A stretch of 64,000 nt of DNA from assembly GCA_003255025.1 (NCBI GenBank), contig QANY01013209.1:992001-1056000 (forward strand), given 5' to 3'. Positions 1-11,590 of the stretch are shown piece by piece. This stretch comes from Datisca glomerata (lineage: Eukaryota; Streptophyta; Magnoliopsida; Cucurbitales; Datiscaceae). The notes under the pieces were generated by a model. That model saw nothing but the letters and a program-made list of their open reading frames with translations. It did no database searches and was not told the DNA's origin. Within the stretch, counting starts at the first letter, position 1. The number at the start of each line of letters is the position of its first letter. A program made the translations under genes and the position numbers.

Positions 1-279
1 GATTAAGATTTACTTTTGAATCCTACGAGTGGTTATTGGTGTGAAAACTGATTAGAGTTCTACTAAGAACGAAGAAAATGTGATAATCAATTAGATTCCA
101 CCAAGATAGAAAATCTCTGATACAAGAAATGTACAAATCATTTATACCTCTATTGAATATGTTTAACTAAATATGCATAATTGTAAGTATGATTTTAATA
201 TTTAATATGATTAAATTGGTTTTAGAAATTTTTTTATATTCCACCAACGAACCGTTCGTGGTTCAAAGTTTTAAATTAT

Positions 280-1385
280 CAACTCGATCCAACAGTAGAG
301 TCATTGCTAAACCTTTGGGTTATAAAATGCAAGAAGTCTAACGAAGCTTGCCAATAGAGAGTTCATCTCACGTTCCCATCTGTTAGTGGTATGCACACAT
401 GCTTCTATCGATAGTTCGTAATTCATTGAACATTATTATCGCATATCGCATATCTTCCTCATGAACATTTTTGGGAAGTACTTAACTTTCCAATAATGCA
501 CCCTGATCTAAATAGGACGCAAGAGAAAGGTAGGCCCATGTTGACACGTACACAAAATGAGATGGATTGGTGAGAACCAAGTACTCAAAGTAAATGTGAA
601 CTTTGTAGACAAGTAGGACATAAACGTTGAAATTGTCCTTCTCGTAATGGAGGACAATCTTCAAATACCTCATGATCTTTGATTCTTTATATTTCAACTT
701 GATGTAATTCATTAGTATTTTTTACTTGATGTATTTCATTTTGATGTAATATGATGCACTATTTTAGAGGTAATATGATGTAATATTTGAACCATATGCA
801 CTTGACCACGACTCTCATTTTTAGGATATTGAGATAGTATCGTGGAGCCTGGACCACAAGATAGCTCAATATTGTATTTATAGGATAAACATAAATCCCA
901 ACATGCTTGGAACCATGAGGATTCTCGTGCTTTACATTGTCGCTATCATACTGCAGTTGTACATCGGACCATGACACTACATAGACATATTATTCTATAT
1001 TTAATACGTGTTGGATTTTATGGAGTTGTCAAGGTTGGATTTATCGCCCTCGACTGCAACTTAATCATATCTTTTGTGGAGAGATGACGTCCTGGAACAC
1101 ATACATTTCATGTGGCACATGGTGAGTGTCCAATTACGCTACAAGATGTGCAAATACAATAAGAACTTCCAGTTGATGGGATGACAATCATAAGTACTGC
1201 ACATCTAGAGTGACCAAGAATATGTGGAGATTTGTTATGTTTTCAACCAAGCACACATGATTTACATGGATCACGTTTAAATATGTCTTGTTTGACAACA
1301 CATTTTCCCCATTAAGTGATGATGATGGCCTGCTTTATGTGCAACACTATGCACTTTGTAAAAATCTCTGTGAAAACTAAGACTT
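280..1385 (+). pseudogene. Decayed MULE transposase C-terminus plus plant mobile domain (PMD)
   Basis: This is a broken plus-strand relative of the better preserved minus-strand element at 1,960-6,690. Positions 280-330 match the 'RVVESLPNLW'-type segment of that element. Positions 330-690 match its SWIM-side tail, including a GRPMLTRTQNEMDW-like stretch and a zinc-knuckle-like CELCRQVGHKR..NCPSRNG. Positions 690-1,330 match the PMD part (GECPITLQDVQIQ-like at about 1,125). Several stops and a large internal deletion show it is dead. MULE transposases cut and paste Mutator-class elements. PMD proteins resemble the MAIN/MAIL1 and PP7-long-form families. The assignment rests on similarity to the second copy and on motif recognition. 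Confidence 0.6.
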
Positions 1386-1519
1386 CATAAAAAATAATTA
1401 TTAAAAATGAAGATCTCATAAAATTTAGAGACCTACCTCAAAACAGTATAAATTCATAATTACAATTTTGTTACCTTGTACAAAAGTGATGTAAAGTAAG
1501 TGTTATACAGTCCACAATC

Positions 1520-1958
1520 TGTTAGAAAAAAGAGACTATGGTACTCCAAACACCGTTGGAGCCTAGTTTTCTTTAGGGAAATCTAGGAAAAGCCTTGAGT
1601 TTCTGTAAAACTGCAAATTTTCTAGAATCCTATTGCTACTATACTGGACAATCTAATTACAATAAGTGGGGTTTAAGTTTCTTTTAAAGTAGTTATAGAG
1701 AAATTAGGAAATAGATTAAGAATCCTGGGTTAATGATTAGCTGGCAATCAATGTATATTTAAAGGAGCATTTAATGCTTCTTTTATCCTGATTTCTTGTC
1801 CAGAGATCTTGCCTAGAGATATGAGATTATTTAGTAATTTGAAAAGTTGTTATTTAGTGATACAAATGTCGTTTACTGTTAAATAGGGTTGTAACATTCA
1901 GAAATTTTCAATCAATCAAAGTAAGTTGTTCCTTTTTCCCTTTGGTGCTTGATGATAG
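1520..1958 (+). mobile_element. Copia-type solo LTR (same family as copia-1)
   Basis: The sequence begins TGTTAGAAAAAAG. Its last about 160 bp match the sequence at about 40,300-40,452 that follows the copia-1 C-terminus: both share 'tgtcgtttactgttaaata' and the ending 'tctttggtgc'. No coding sequence flanks it, so it is probably a solo LTR. I could not find a clean 5-bp target duplication and the exact right end is uncertain. Confidence 0.5.
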
Positions 1959-1959
1959 G

Positions 1960-2200
1960 GATTTTGACACTATTAAGGTAGTTTTAAAAAATCCAAAAAT
2001 AAAGCGGTTTTTGCAATATTTTGCAAAAGTAAGATAGTTTCTGTCACGCTATAAATCATCTTCTACCAAGACAATTTTCACATGGACAAAGTTGTTTTTG
2101 CAAAAGATGATTTCAGTGCAACAAAGACGATTTGTATTTTCAACTAGAATCGTCTTCATAAAAGATGATTTCAGAGTTAATTTCCCCCCTTTACCTATTT
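1960..2200 (+). repeat. Left terminal inverted repeat region of the MULE
   Basis: This segment is inverted relative to 6,480-6,690. It carries repeated 'gcaaaagatga' and 'agacgattt' motifs, which also occur reversed at the right end. It reads like the long, internally repetitive TIR of a Mutator-class element. Confidence 0.5.
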
Positions 2201-2329
2201 TCACACTTCACTCAATTCAAACTTGCACAACCATAAAATCAGTCTACAAAACATCTTATAAACTTATATCCCAACAGGAATAATAAATGGCTTGCATTTT
2301 TAACAAATCATAAAATATAAAGAGTAAAA

Positions 2330-2440
2330 TATGATTCAAAAGATCATTACAACTCCAATATGATCAGAAAGACCATTGCAACTCAAATATGATAAAAAAA
2401 CCATTACAAATCTAATATGATTAGAAAGATCATTACAAAT
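2330..2440. repeat. Short tandem repeat, about 29-bp unit, ~4 copies
   Basis: The units share 'accattacaa' followed by 'atatgat..gaaag' at about 29-bp spacing. It lies between the MULE left terminus and the PMD remnant. No function is visible. Confidence 0.6.
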
Positions 2441-3169
2441 ATATTAAACACTATTCTAAAAATGTTTTCCACACAATCCTAAGACTAAGAAATATTAAAG
2501 AAATTAATCATGTTCCACGTGCTGGTCATCTTCTAATTCTTCTTGAAAGTCTTTCATATGTTTGTGATTGTGTTACTTGTGACATACCTTCTTCATTAAT
2601 GCGTTCTTCATTAAGTACCTTCTTCATTTTCGATAGCCATAAAAGCGTGTCTTGCTCTACAATAAGAACATCTTCCATAATTGGCATGTCTTCTAAGCTT
2701 TGGGACTCCCTCTACCTCCTCCTCCAAGAGCTACCTCTCTGGCATTGAGGTTGATGAAATGGTTCAGAAGTGGAACCAAGTTGAGTCATTGACTCATCTC
2801 CAAATGTATAAAAAAATGACGGTGTGTATGGTTCTTGTTGAGACATGTATAGTTCATATCGAGACATATTTCATTCTTGTTGACTTATTTGAGATGAAAT
2901 GTGCATTGAATGTCGTCTAGATAAAGTAGCTTGATAAACCTCATTCATTTATCTTATTGCATGTACTGTTACCTCACACACATTACGTATATGAAATAAT
3001 ATCCAAGATGGCTTAGTATCGTCTAGTGTCAAGTTGTTAATATTGTCTAAGTTGTCCCCGTTTGCCCAGATAAAAAAAATGCTATATTAGTTATTTTTTA
3101 AATAAACCTAAACCTATTAATTGCATAAATTATTGAAAAATTACTATTAAGTCATATAACATTTCATGT

Positions 3170-3730
3170 TGAGTTATGTATCATCGTGTGATTCTTTGAT
3201 ACCATAACATGTATAAGTTTTCATATCCATCTTCATCCACTTCCCTAATGGTGGAAAATGTACAGTCAAACATGATATATTTGAATGTGATCCTTGTAAA
3301 TCACATTGGCTTGGTTGAAAACATAACAAATATTCACATATTCTTGGCCAATCTAGATGTGCAGTACTCGTAACTGTCATCCTATCAACTAGAAGTCTTA
3401 ATTGTATTTGCACATCATGTAGAGTAATGATAGACTCACCATGTACCATATAAAATGTATGTGTTTGGGACGCCATCTCTCAATAAAAGATGTGATCAAA
3501 TGTCAGTCGTGGGCGATAAACCCAACACTCGCAACTCCATAAAATCCAACACGTACCAAATATGGAATAATACGTCTATCTAGTGTCATGGTATGATGTA
3601 CAACTGCAATATAACAACAACAATGTAAATCACGAGAATTGTTAAGGTTCCAAACATGTTGGGATCTATGTTGATCCTGTAAATACAATAATATTGAGCT
3701 ATGTTGTGGTCTAGGCTCCATGATGTTACC
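3170..3730 (-). pseudogene. Plant mobile domain (PMD) protein remnant in the MULE
   Basis: Two adjacent minus-strand frames read as a PMD. The first (3,721-3,503) ends in a stretch like 'IPYLVRVGFYGVASVGF'. The second (3,476-3,174) reads 'SQTHTFYMVHGESIITLHDV' and then 'QLRLLVDRMTVTST' and 'WPRICEYLLCF'. This is the conserved block R-PETHTFH-PHGE-TITL-DV--QLGL known from MAIN/MAIL1 and PP7-long-form-like proteins, which MULEs often carry. A frameshift separates the two parts. It lies downstream of the transposase in the same orientation, as in known PMD-carrying MULEs. No upstream start or intact full-length frame is present. Confidence 0.7.
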
Positions 3731-3999
3731 TCAATATCCTAAAAATGAGAGCCGTTCTCAAGTGCATATAATTCAAATATTCAAATATTACATCAAAACT
3801 AAATTTAGACATTCAATTCAAAGAGTGAATATAATGCAAATATTACATTATACAACCTCTAAAATAGTACATTACAATACAACAAGATGAAATACAAAGT
3901 CTTGAATGAAGTACATCAAGTTAAAAACATTAATGGAATACATCAAGTAAAATAAATGCATCGAATGCTATGAGGCATTTGAAGATTGTACTCCATTAT

Positions 4000-5760
4000 G
4001 AGAAGGGCAATTTCGACGGTTTTGTCCTTCTTGTCCACAAATTACACATTTACTTGAGTATTTGGTTCTCGTCAATCCATCTCATTTCATATACGTGACA
4101 ACCTGGGTCTACCTTTCTCTTGCATCCTAGTTGGATCAAGGTGCACTATTGGAAAGTTAGGTACTTCATAATAATGTTTATGTGGAAGAGGCTTGAACTG
4201 TGGCTTATAGCACTCGGTAAACATTGATATGTGGTAATAATGTTCAATGAATTGCGAACTATCAATATCATCATGTGTGCATAATGCTAACAGATGGGAA
4301 CATGGAAGGCCAGATGATTGTAACTTGTTGCAAGTACATGATCGTTCCTTTAAATTCAAAAAATGTATGTCATGGACTTTGTACATGTTAAGGCCGTCTA
4401 CTCCAATTGTGACCTCGAACAATTCATTTGCACGGTCAAAGTTATGACAAAATATGAACAAGCCCGGGCTTCCCAACTTTTTATCTTATCAACGGCATGG
4501 GCAATAAACACTTCACCTCGTATCAAGACATCTTTGGCTTTACTTCTCCTCTTTTCAAACCAATTCGCACTGTGATAAAATGTAAGCTCAAACAAAGTCG
4601 CAACAGGTAACATGGGAGCTCCCTATAGTCCCAGGATTCATTTTAACAAGCATATTCAACCATGTTGGAAGCTGTTGGTATGATTGATCCCAATCACGAA
4701 AAAATTTAACAAGTGCTTTTCATTTTTCTTCGTGACCTTCTTGTAATGCACATCATATCTAAATTTATCTTACACCATTTGATGAAGTGCTGCAATAGGG
4801 ATCTCATTTCATGACACTCTGTGACTCTCGTGCAATAGATGTTGAGTCCAACTATGAATGGTCTTGTGATAGTATTGCATACACACGTGTGAGGTCTGGT
4901 GTATTAGGTTATTTCAAACATATTGTGCGTTTTGCGATGACATGCAAGAACACTACTTTGACAACCTTTGTTAGAACACTACATTGACAACCTTTTACCC
5001 AAAGGTTTGGCAATGACTCTACCACACCAAAATGTTGATGCCTGAATATCGAGTATCTTTTCAAAGCATACTTAAGGTCCACCTTACTCTCAAAATATAA
5101 AACTTTGTATAATTCATCTGTTTCATTGCATATCCCAGTACGTTGGATGGGTATCCGATGTAGCTTTGCATTTATGGCATCCTAGTCCAAGTGAGTAAGG
5201 ATAGGTGATTAGGATTTAAGCTTGAGTATTTCCAGTGAAATGTTCACAATGTCATCATCCTCTTGAGCCTAATCCTCTTCATCAATGTTAACATTACAAG
5301 CATCCATCTCTTCATATTCTCCTAAGAAGAAGCTACATGGAGGGCTAGATGGATTCACATGGACAACATGAACATGTGCATCTTCATATGGTAGAGAACT
5401 ATGTGCATTTTCGCGTGTCGAAGTACTAGGTGCATTTTCTTTGACTGTAGGATATGTTTCATTGTCATGGAATGGAGAACTCGGTGCATTATCATGTATC
5501 TCAATTCCACACATATCGTCATCATACAAGTTTATATTAGGACTTCCTACATCTCTAGCAATTTTTTTTTCTAAAAATATTTCGATTGTGTTTAGCGGAG
5601 GAAATTGAAGCATAGTAGTAAACATCATAACTGCATCGTCATGATTCTGAATCGGAAATGTCACATAGTTGAATAACCCAACACCAAGGGTAAGGGGAAA
5701 TCGATAAATGATTTCCAACTTCCGATTGAGACGGTCAATTGCCAAGGCTTCACACAAGGA
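4000..5760 (-). pseudogene. MULE transposase remnant with SWIM zinc finger
   Basis: Reading high to low, 5,757-5,269 is an open N-terminal part ('YRFPLTLGVGLFNYVTFPI', then a low-complexity acidic/Ser/Asn region). Then come degenerate segments with 'YQQLPTWLNMLV..NPGT', a MULE-type signature at about 4,690-4,620. Next is 4,476-4,087, with 'RSCTCNKLQSSGLPCSHLLA', a clear SWIM zinc finger of the form CxCx(n)CxH. It ends with a GRPRLSR basic stretch and a second zinc-knuckle-like tail near 4,020. SWIM fingers are typical of the C-terminus of plant MURA-like transposases. The catalytic DDE core is not readable as one frame. Multiple frame breaks make this a pseudogene. Confidence 0.75.
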
Positions 5761-6479
5761 ATGATAGAGCTCGTCAAAAGTAAATCCCTTGTGAATTACA
5801 AATGATGATCATAACAAACTCCATTTGAACCGTCTACGACATTCCAGTCATGTAACATAAAACTATCATAGGTCTTTCCCGCATTTATCAATCTACTGAC
5901 CAATACAAAAAAAGTTTAGTACTAACTCTAGAATTCAACAATAAAACTACTAATTCATACGTTTAACCAAAATTTCAGAATCCACAACACCTATATAAAA
6001 TAAAATTTTAGAAATTGAAATTTTCAATCACTACATAATTTAAGAAAAACACACAACAAGCTTCTTTCAATATCAATCATACAATAAAAAGCTATTAATT
6101 TGGTAGAACCCAACATTCATAAAATTAGCATTTCCAAAAGTTGGAACAAATTTTTTTGAGAGATTGAATAAGTTAGAAATCTAGAGTTTGAGAGATGCAA
6201 TAGTGAGAGAGATATATTAAAAATTTGGTGAAACATATCATACAAGACTAATAAAAAATGAACAATTTCAAGAGTTGAATAATAAATTTAAGAGATTAAA
6301 TGAGTTAGAAGTATACATAGGGTTTGAGCTCATGATTGTGGTTTGAGAGATAGAGAAGCTTGTTTGTGGGTGAAAGTGAGTATAATAGTTAGAGGGAGAA
6401 ACGTCTAATGACAGTCAAATACTGACGAAATGACTGCGAGAGAAGGGCACACTCGGGTCTCGTCGAAGAGGGAGGGAGA

Positions 6480-6690
6480 AGGGAAATAACATGTGAAAAT
6501 CGCGAGGTTGCATTTTAAGAGGGGATTAAGTGAAATCGTCTTTGGCAAAGATGATTTTTACTTTTTTGAAATTGTTTTTGTAAAAGATGATTTTCATGAA
6601 GTGGCACGCTGGGAGTCACGCCCTCCTCCACAAACTCATCTTTTGCAAAGACGAGTTTGTGTGATGTTTCATAGAATAACCTTAATTTTG
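6480..6690 (+). repeat. Right terminal inverted repeat region of the MULE
   Basis: It holds 'atcgtctttggcaaagatga', 'gtaaaagatgattttcatga' and 'ctcatcttttgcaaagacga', the inverted counterparts of the repeats at 1,990-2,170. Transposase transcription would start just inside this end on the minus strand. Confidence 0.5.
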
Positions 6691-7300
6691 GAATTATATA
6701 TATAAAGTTGAGTATGAAGAAATATTAATTATTAACTATTGCGCTAGAATATTATTAATTATTAAAATATATTTATGTAATACAAGTAATAAATAGTTAT
6801 ATTAATGAGAATGAATGCATGATAGTAAAGTTGGGTTCTCTTTAGTTTTTATATTTAGTTCCATTTTGCTTATCTGATATATGTATAATTACAGAGCATT
6901 AAGGTTTATTATGACTTATTCCTTCAAAATGGTCTTTCTGGTAGAAAAAGATAAGATTTTGGGTCCAAAATAAAAAGACAGAGAACAAAGTGGAATGCCA
7001 CCTCCTCTCTCCGCTAAGACCACGTACTCTACGCGAAAATCACCTGCTCTGTCCACAAAGACCGTCGTCTCGCGTCTGCTCTATCTGCGCCTGCGAAGGT
7101 TAGGGGTGAATATAGAATGGGCTAATTTCGAAGGTTAGGGGTAAATGAGCAGTGGTAAAATGACGTCGTATCGAAGTTAACGGTTCCGTTGTTTTAAATT
7201 TGGATGGAATGTTAGTTTGTATAAAAAACAGGTAAATTTAAAGTTATAAATGATAAAAATAAAAGTTTAAGATTAAAAATGACAATTATAAACAATTGAA

Positions 7301-7549
7301 TCCCCATGTTTACATCCAAATGCAAACAAAAGAAATGAAAAATAACATGTTTACATAATTATTGAATTAACATAATTATAAAAGTTTAATTATAATTGAA
7401 TTAACATAATTATAAAAGTTTAAAAGAAAAAATTGAATTAACATAATTATAAAAGTTTAAAAGAAAAAGTTTAACATAATTATAAAAGTTTAAAAGAAAA
7501 AAATCCGCATGTTTACATGCAAATGCAAACAAAAGAAATGAAAAATAAC
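7301..7549. repeat. AT-rich minisatellite framed by a 47-bp direct repeat
   Basis: A block starting 'tgtttacat.caaatgcaaac' occurs at 7,307 and again at 7,509. Between the copies are 4-5 units of about 30-37 bp built on 'ttaacataattataaaagtt' with 'taaaagaaaaa' spacers. This suggests slippage amplification within an earlier duplication. Confidence 0.8.
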
Positions 7550-7687
7550 ATTACATACATATCATATTGAAAAGATCCTGAAAAAACATCAAACCACTAT
7601 AGATAGACATTTACTTAACCTTTAAATACATATAATTAAGTATCATTATTGTACAATAAAACCTATTCATCTTCCCTAATTCTTCAT

Positions 7688-7803
7688 GATAATAATTGTC
7701 TCTTCATTTTGCACGTCTTTATATAAATATTTCTACATCAAAATCGATAATAATTGTCTTTTCATTTTGCACGTCTTTATATAAATATTTCTACATCAAA
7801 GTC
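7688..7803. repeat. 58-bp tandem duplication
   Basis: Two adjacent copies of a 58-bp unit starting 'gataataattgtct' and containing 'cattttgcacgtctttatat' differ at only a few positions. The duplication appears recent. Confidence 0.85.
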
Positions 7804-8415
7804 TTCACTGTCATTCCTTACTCTCTTTATATATTTCATCTAAAAAGTCTAGGCATTATGTTCATACAAATCATGATCGAGTTTTTTTTAATTAGATTGT
7901 GAGAATTGTAGATATTATCGATTTGCTAGATAATGTCTTTCGCCTTTTAGAGTTAATGTCCCTAACAACTATACTTCTCATATTTTCGTTTTGACTAATT
8001 CAACCTCAAGCATACTTCCTTTTTTTGGTTTTAAGCATTCTTTTTCTATTCCCTAACAATTCAATGGATGAAGAGCAAAATCTTTGATTTTTTTTATCAA
8101 AAGGGAGGGGATACAACATAGGGTTCGAACCCTTAATTTTGAGGTTGTAAAGCTCACGTATAATCATTTGAACGTTGAGCAAAATCTTTGATTGAATTAT
8201 TAGAGTTATAGCTTATTTCCTATTATATATAAAAGACAATTAGCCATCACAATTCTCATATTAAACATATCCTCCTCGTTAATACACGTGGCATTTAATT
8301 TTATATAACATGTTTTATTAGCATGAGTGCAATTCAAAAGGTTATCCACGGAAAACAAGCAGTGGAGTACTAGGGAGTAGAGAAGAGGAGACAGAGATTA
8401 GTGTACTCATCTAGC

Positions 8416-8580
8416 CTCTAACCAAAGCTATCGCGTCTCTACTGAACAGCCCAATGGCGAGATGCTATTCACGGAAACCACTAAACTGGAAACCGGTAGA
8501 GAACCAATGGACTACTAATCGAGGCAATCAACCTGCCTCTAACCAAAGCTATGGCGTCTCTACTGAACAACCCAATGGCG
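8416..8580 (+). repeat. Direct duplication of a 45-bp block, 120 bp apart
   Basis: 'cctctaaccaaagctat.gc' followed by 'gtctctactgaac' occurs at 8,416 and 8,536 with near identity. It lies just upstream of the copia-1 protease remnant, in the expected gag region. Confidence 0.75.
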
Positions 8581-8584
8581 GGTA

Positions 8585-9150
8585 TGGAACCCTTCCTTTC
8601 AGTAAAGAGCATGGCTACCCTGATCATTGATTCAAGAGCCACTGATCATATGACGAGCTATTCTATTTTTTTTAAGCTATTCACCAAGTGCAGGTAACTC
8701 TAGAATTAGAATAGCCGATGGGTCTCTCGCTCCATTCGCAGGAAAAGGGAGAATTGTCATCTCCAAAATCTTTTACTTGACTCTGTACAACAAATCTAAA
8801 CCTTTCCTGTTATCAATTATCAATAAGCAAAATTAACCGTGATCTCCATTATAGTGTCAACTTTTGGCAGTGCTAAAGAATGTGAGGGGCTCTTTACTTT
8901 GACAATGGATGTCTAAAAAATAAACAAGCTCTTGCTTCTAGTGGTGAATCCGTTTTTAAGCCTAGTTGTTGCATCATAGGTTAGGCCACCCTTGTTTTCC
9001 TTAGATGAAATATTTGTTTCCTTTGTTAATTAGTATAAAAATCCATCTTTTTTTCAGTGTGAAGTCTATCAAATGGTTAAACATAGTCAATCTTTTTATC
9101 CTCTATTTCCTTACAAAGCATCTAAACTTTTTTCCATGATACATAGTTAT
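8585..9150 (+). pseudogene. Copia-1 part 1: protease to GAG-pre-integrase
   Basis: In the plus strand, 8,605-8,660 reads 'MATLIIDSRATDHMT', the copia aspartic protease signature with the usual D-S-G changed to D-S-R. Further on, 9,050-9,145 reads 'CEVYQMVKHSQSFYPLF' and 'KASKLFSMIHS', the GAG-pre-integrase zinc region ending in the FDLIHSD-WGP block. That block is cut after 'IHS' by gypsy-1. It resumes as 'SDIWVPS' at 30,004, so the two parts are one element. Stops between the motifs show decay. Copia proteins make and integrate the retrotransposon cDNA. The upstream gag and 5' LTR were not clearly recognised. Confidence 0.8.
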
Positions 9151-10046
9151 TGTAAAAGATTTTTTCTGCTAATCAAGGATTAAAGGAAAAAGTAATGATA
9201 ATGGTAGACTTATATCGGTATTAATGTGAGAGAGAGTTTAAGAACAAGAGATTATGATGGGTAAATGCACAATGTCATCTATGTTTTAGTTGTATTGAAT
9301 GTCCCTGTTTCACTTTCACTTAGTACACTGGCCTTATATAGGCTTCTTAATTTACATGATTTAATTAGAGCAATAAAAAAAGGGGGGAGATGTTCCTGCC
9401 AAGTATGATCCTCCTTCCCTTCCTTATTTATCATTTTCATCTGTCTCACTCAACCACCAATCAATCATAGTCACTTGTTAATTTATTGTGGTTCGAGCCA
9501 GTCATTCGTAGCCACTTGGTGGCCTGCCATCTTGTCCCGTCCAAGTCATTCAACTGCCTAATCAATCATGTCACTTGACTGACATTCCAGATCTATTTCT
9601 TCTGTTCGCGTTGTTCTTCTAATCTCCTCTTCCTGCACTTGCACACTTTAGCGAGTGTTTTACTCGTTGAGGGTAGTTCTCCAAGTATCTCGACATCATT
9701 TTTTTAGAGGTATGGGTCCCCTTAACCTTTTCCCGTTCTTGGAGGCATGGGTCCCTCATCCGTCTATCCTCGTTTACTAGTCACTTTCTCCCGTTCTGAT
9801 ACTCTTTCCCGTTCAGATACTCTTTCCCGTTCAGATACTCTTTCCCGTTTTGATACTCTTTCTTGTTCTTGAAGAGATGATCCCCGTTCTTGAGGTACTG
9901 ATCTCGTTCTTGAGATGCTGATAATTTATTTATGGCTGCCTCACGACTTCAATCTTGTAACCTGTTTCCACTTTTTTATCACTTTCCGAGAGCCCTTAGA
10001 TAGGTCCCCCTTGTTCACGTGGCAGTATATATTTTTTACCCATTCA
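9151..10046 (-). repeat. Gypsy-1 3' LTR
   Basis: This 896-bp LTR matches the split LTR at 25,009-25,189 plus 29,355-30,003, including 'ttgtattgaatgtcc', 'ggttcgagcca' and 'ttttttaccc.ttca'. On the minus strand a TATA box (cctatataagg) lies near 9,335-9,345. An 18-bp minisatellite (ctttcccgttcagatact) occupies 9,787-9,870. The inner flank 'tttgcccacatt' is the reverse of a G/A-rich polypurine tract and resembles the inner flanks of the LTRs at 33,347 and 39,343. Confidence 0.8.
9787..9870. repeat. 18-bp LTR minisatellite
   Basis: About four tandem copies of 'ctttcccgttcagatact' lie in the gypsy-1 3' LTR. A shorter, diverged version is at 29,757-29,832 in the 5' LTR. Confidence 0.8.
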
Positions 10047-10199
10047 TTTGCCCACATTGCTCCTCGATGATGCTCGTCGAAGTGCAATGAATGTTTCTAG
10101 CATGCACTACAACTCATATATGTTGATATAGCACAACACCGTGGCGTTTTGGTCCAAAACGCAATAAAAAACTAAAAAGCGCGGAGTGAAATATTCTCA

Positions 10200-10620
10200 C
10201 CGAGCCCAAACCCACGTCTCTCTTACCAAATGAAAAATTCCCCCAAACCCACGTCTCTCTTTCAATACAGTAGCTCTCTCTTTCTCTCGATCTCAAAGCT
10301 CTTCAACGAGCTCTCTTGAAACTCACCAACGACCTCTTTCACAGTAGTTCTCTCTCGATCTCAAAGCTCACCAGAATCTCACCAATGAGCTCTCTTGAAG
10401 CTCACCAATGAGCTTTCTCATAGCTCGCTCTCGAAAACACCTCTCTCTCAACTTTCTCTATCTCCTAGCTCTCTCTCGTGAAGCTCTCTCACAGATCTCT
10501 CATAGATCTCTCAGCTTCATTGCAGGGTTCTCTCATGGCAGCAAGCTCTCCCTCACAACTTTCACTCTCTTAGCTCTGTCTCTCAGCTCTCTGCTACTTT
10601 GATTTCACAACTCAGAATAG
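10200..10620 (+). repeat. CT-rich leader inside Pack-CACTA-1
   Basis: The stretch is dominated by 'ctctct', 'agctctct' and 'gatctcaaagctc' repeats. It looks like a plant 5' UTR or promoter-proximal CT tract and sits just inside the left terminus, upstream of and in sense with the captured exons. The open frame across it (10,408-10,602) is low-complexity and not a credible gene. Confidence 0.6.
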
Positions 10621-11590
10621 AGGTAAAGGTTTTATTCTCAAATTCTGGTCTAATTTTAGTATTTTTGCCTGATTTTTATGATTTTTAAGTTTTATCTGAG
10701 TTGAATAGGTCCGTATTCTCGATTTTTGGGTTTGCAGTAAGTTTTGAAATTAAAACTCTCGATTTCTTGTCTATCTTTCCCTGCTTCTGCATAACATACC
10801 ACATTCCTCATTTTGCTAATCATAAGCTTGATGATTTCTAGGACTTAGTTTCACGATTTCAGGTATACGTTTTTTATAAAAATTTCTCATACAAACCAGT
10901 GAGCAGTTTATGCAGAGAGCAGAGCATGACAGAGCTCAAACCAAAAGGGGAAGAATCAAATGTCGACAATTACAGTGTGGTGGTGTTTTCTCCTTCACCG
11001 AGTAATCGACAAGATGCTATACGTTGGTACACCTTCTTTGTAATCCCTGTGACTCACTCGTTTCAATGACATCTCCATCATCTTCTTCGCCTTTGACGTT
11101 GACGTTTCTTCATTCAAGATCATTCTTCAGTTCCTATCTTTACATCATTTCTCATTTCCAGAATCTTCCTTTCTAGCTTTCCCGACCCCTATGCTCATCT
11201 ACAGGTACACTTTCTATCTATTTTCTTTTGTGCTTTTGGTTCTGTTTGTTGCTATTGCTTTCCCATTTCTTATTTCTAGAATCTTTCTCATATCGTATAA
11301 AGTTGCATTATCCTTGACTTACAAATAGTTTTCTGTACATAAGGCACACACTTTTAAAAAGTGTGAATTGTAATATTTTTGTTTAATTCCATTCAATACC
11401 AAGATCAAAAGATGCATTAAGAGTTTTGGAGTGTGCAAATGTGTTTCTAAATTTTGTAAATTGTCAGGTTATTTTTTCTTGGCAGAGGAGATTTATGATT
11501 AAGTTTTAGCTTGTATACTACTTACTTTTGTTGGACAAATTTTTTTTAGCTTATTATACGATTTTTTAGATCATTAAATATCTGGTGCAG

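Larger units (their letters stand above)
1960..6690 (-). mobile_element. Mutator-like element with transposase and PMD
   Basis: On the minus strand the order is right terminal region (about 6,690-6,480), transposase remnants (5,760-4,000), PMD (3,730-3,170), and left terminal region (about 2,280-1,960). The two terminal regions are inverted copies rich in a short repeat of the form TTTGCAAAAGATGA / TCATCTTTTGCAAA, seen at 2,095-2,115, 2,155-2,170, 6,535-6,560, 6,580-6,595 and 6,635-6,655. Both outer ends contain ATTAAGGT when read inward. A candidate 9-bp duplication (attttgaca / attttggaa) is imperfect, so the exact ends are inferred. Stops and frameshifts suggest it is inactive. Confidence 0.6.
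6700..8400. other. Non-coding spacer with small repeats
   Basis: I see no supported gene here. The stretch is AT-rich and contains two tandem-repeat patches annotated separately. A segment at about 7,090-7,200 has repeated 'gaaggttaggggt' and could be the end of a degraded element. A tRNA-like 'ggttcgaacccttaa' at about 8,131 lacks a cloverleaf context. Confidence 0.5.

Noticed and set aside
7301..7549. Possible CRISPR-like direct repeats
   Set aside because: Plant DNA; the repeats are contiguous, AT-rich slippage units without unique spacers.
8128..8148. tRNA-like 'ggttcgaaccct' box
   Set aside because: No acceptor, D or anticodon arms can be drawn around it.
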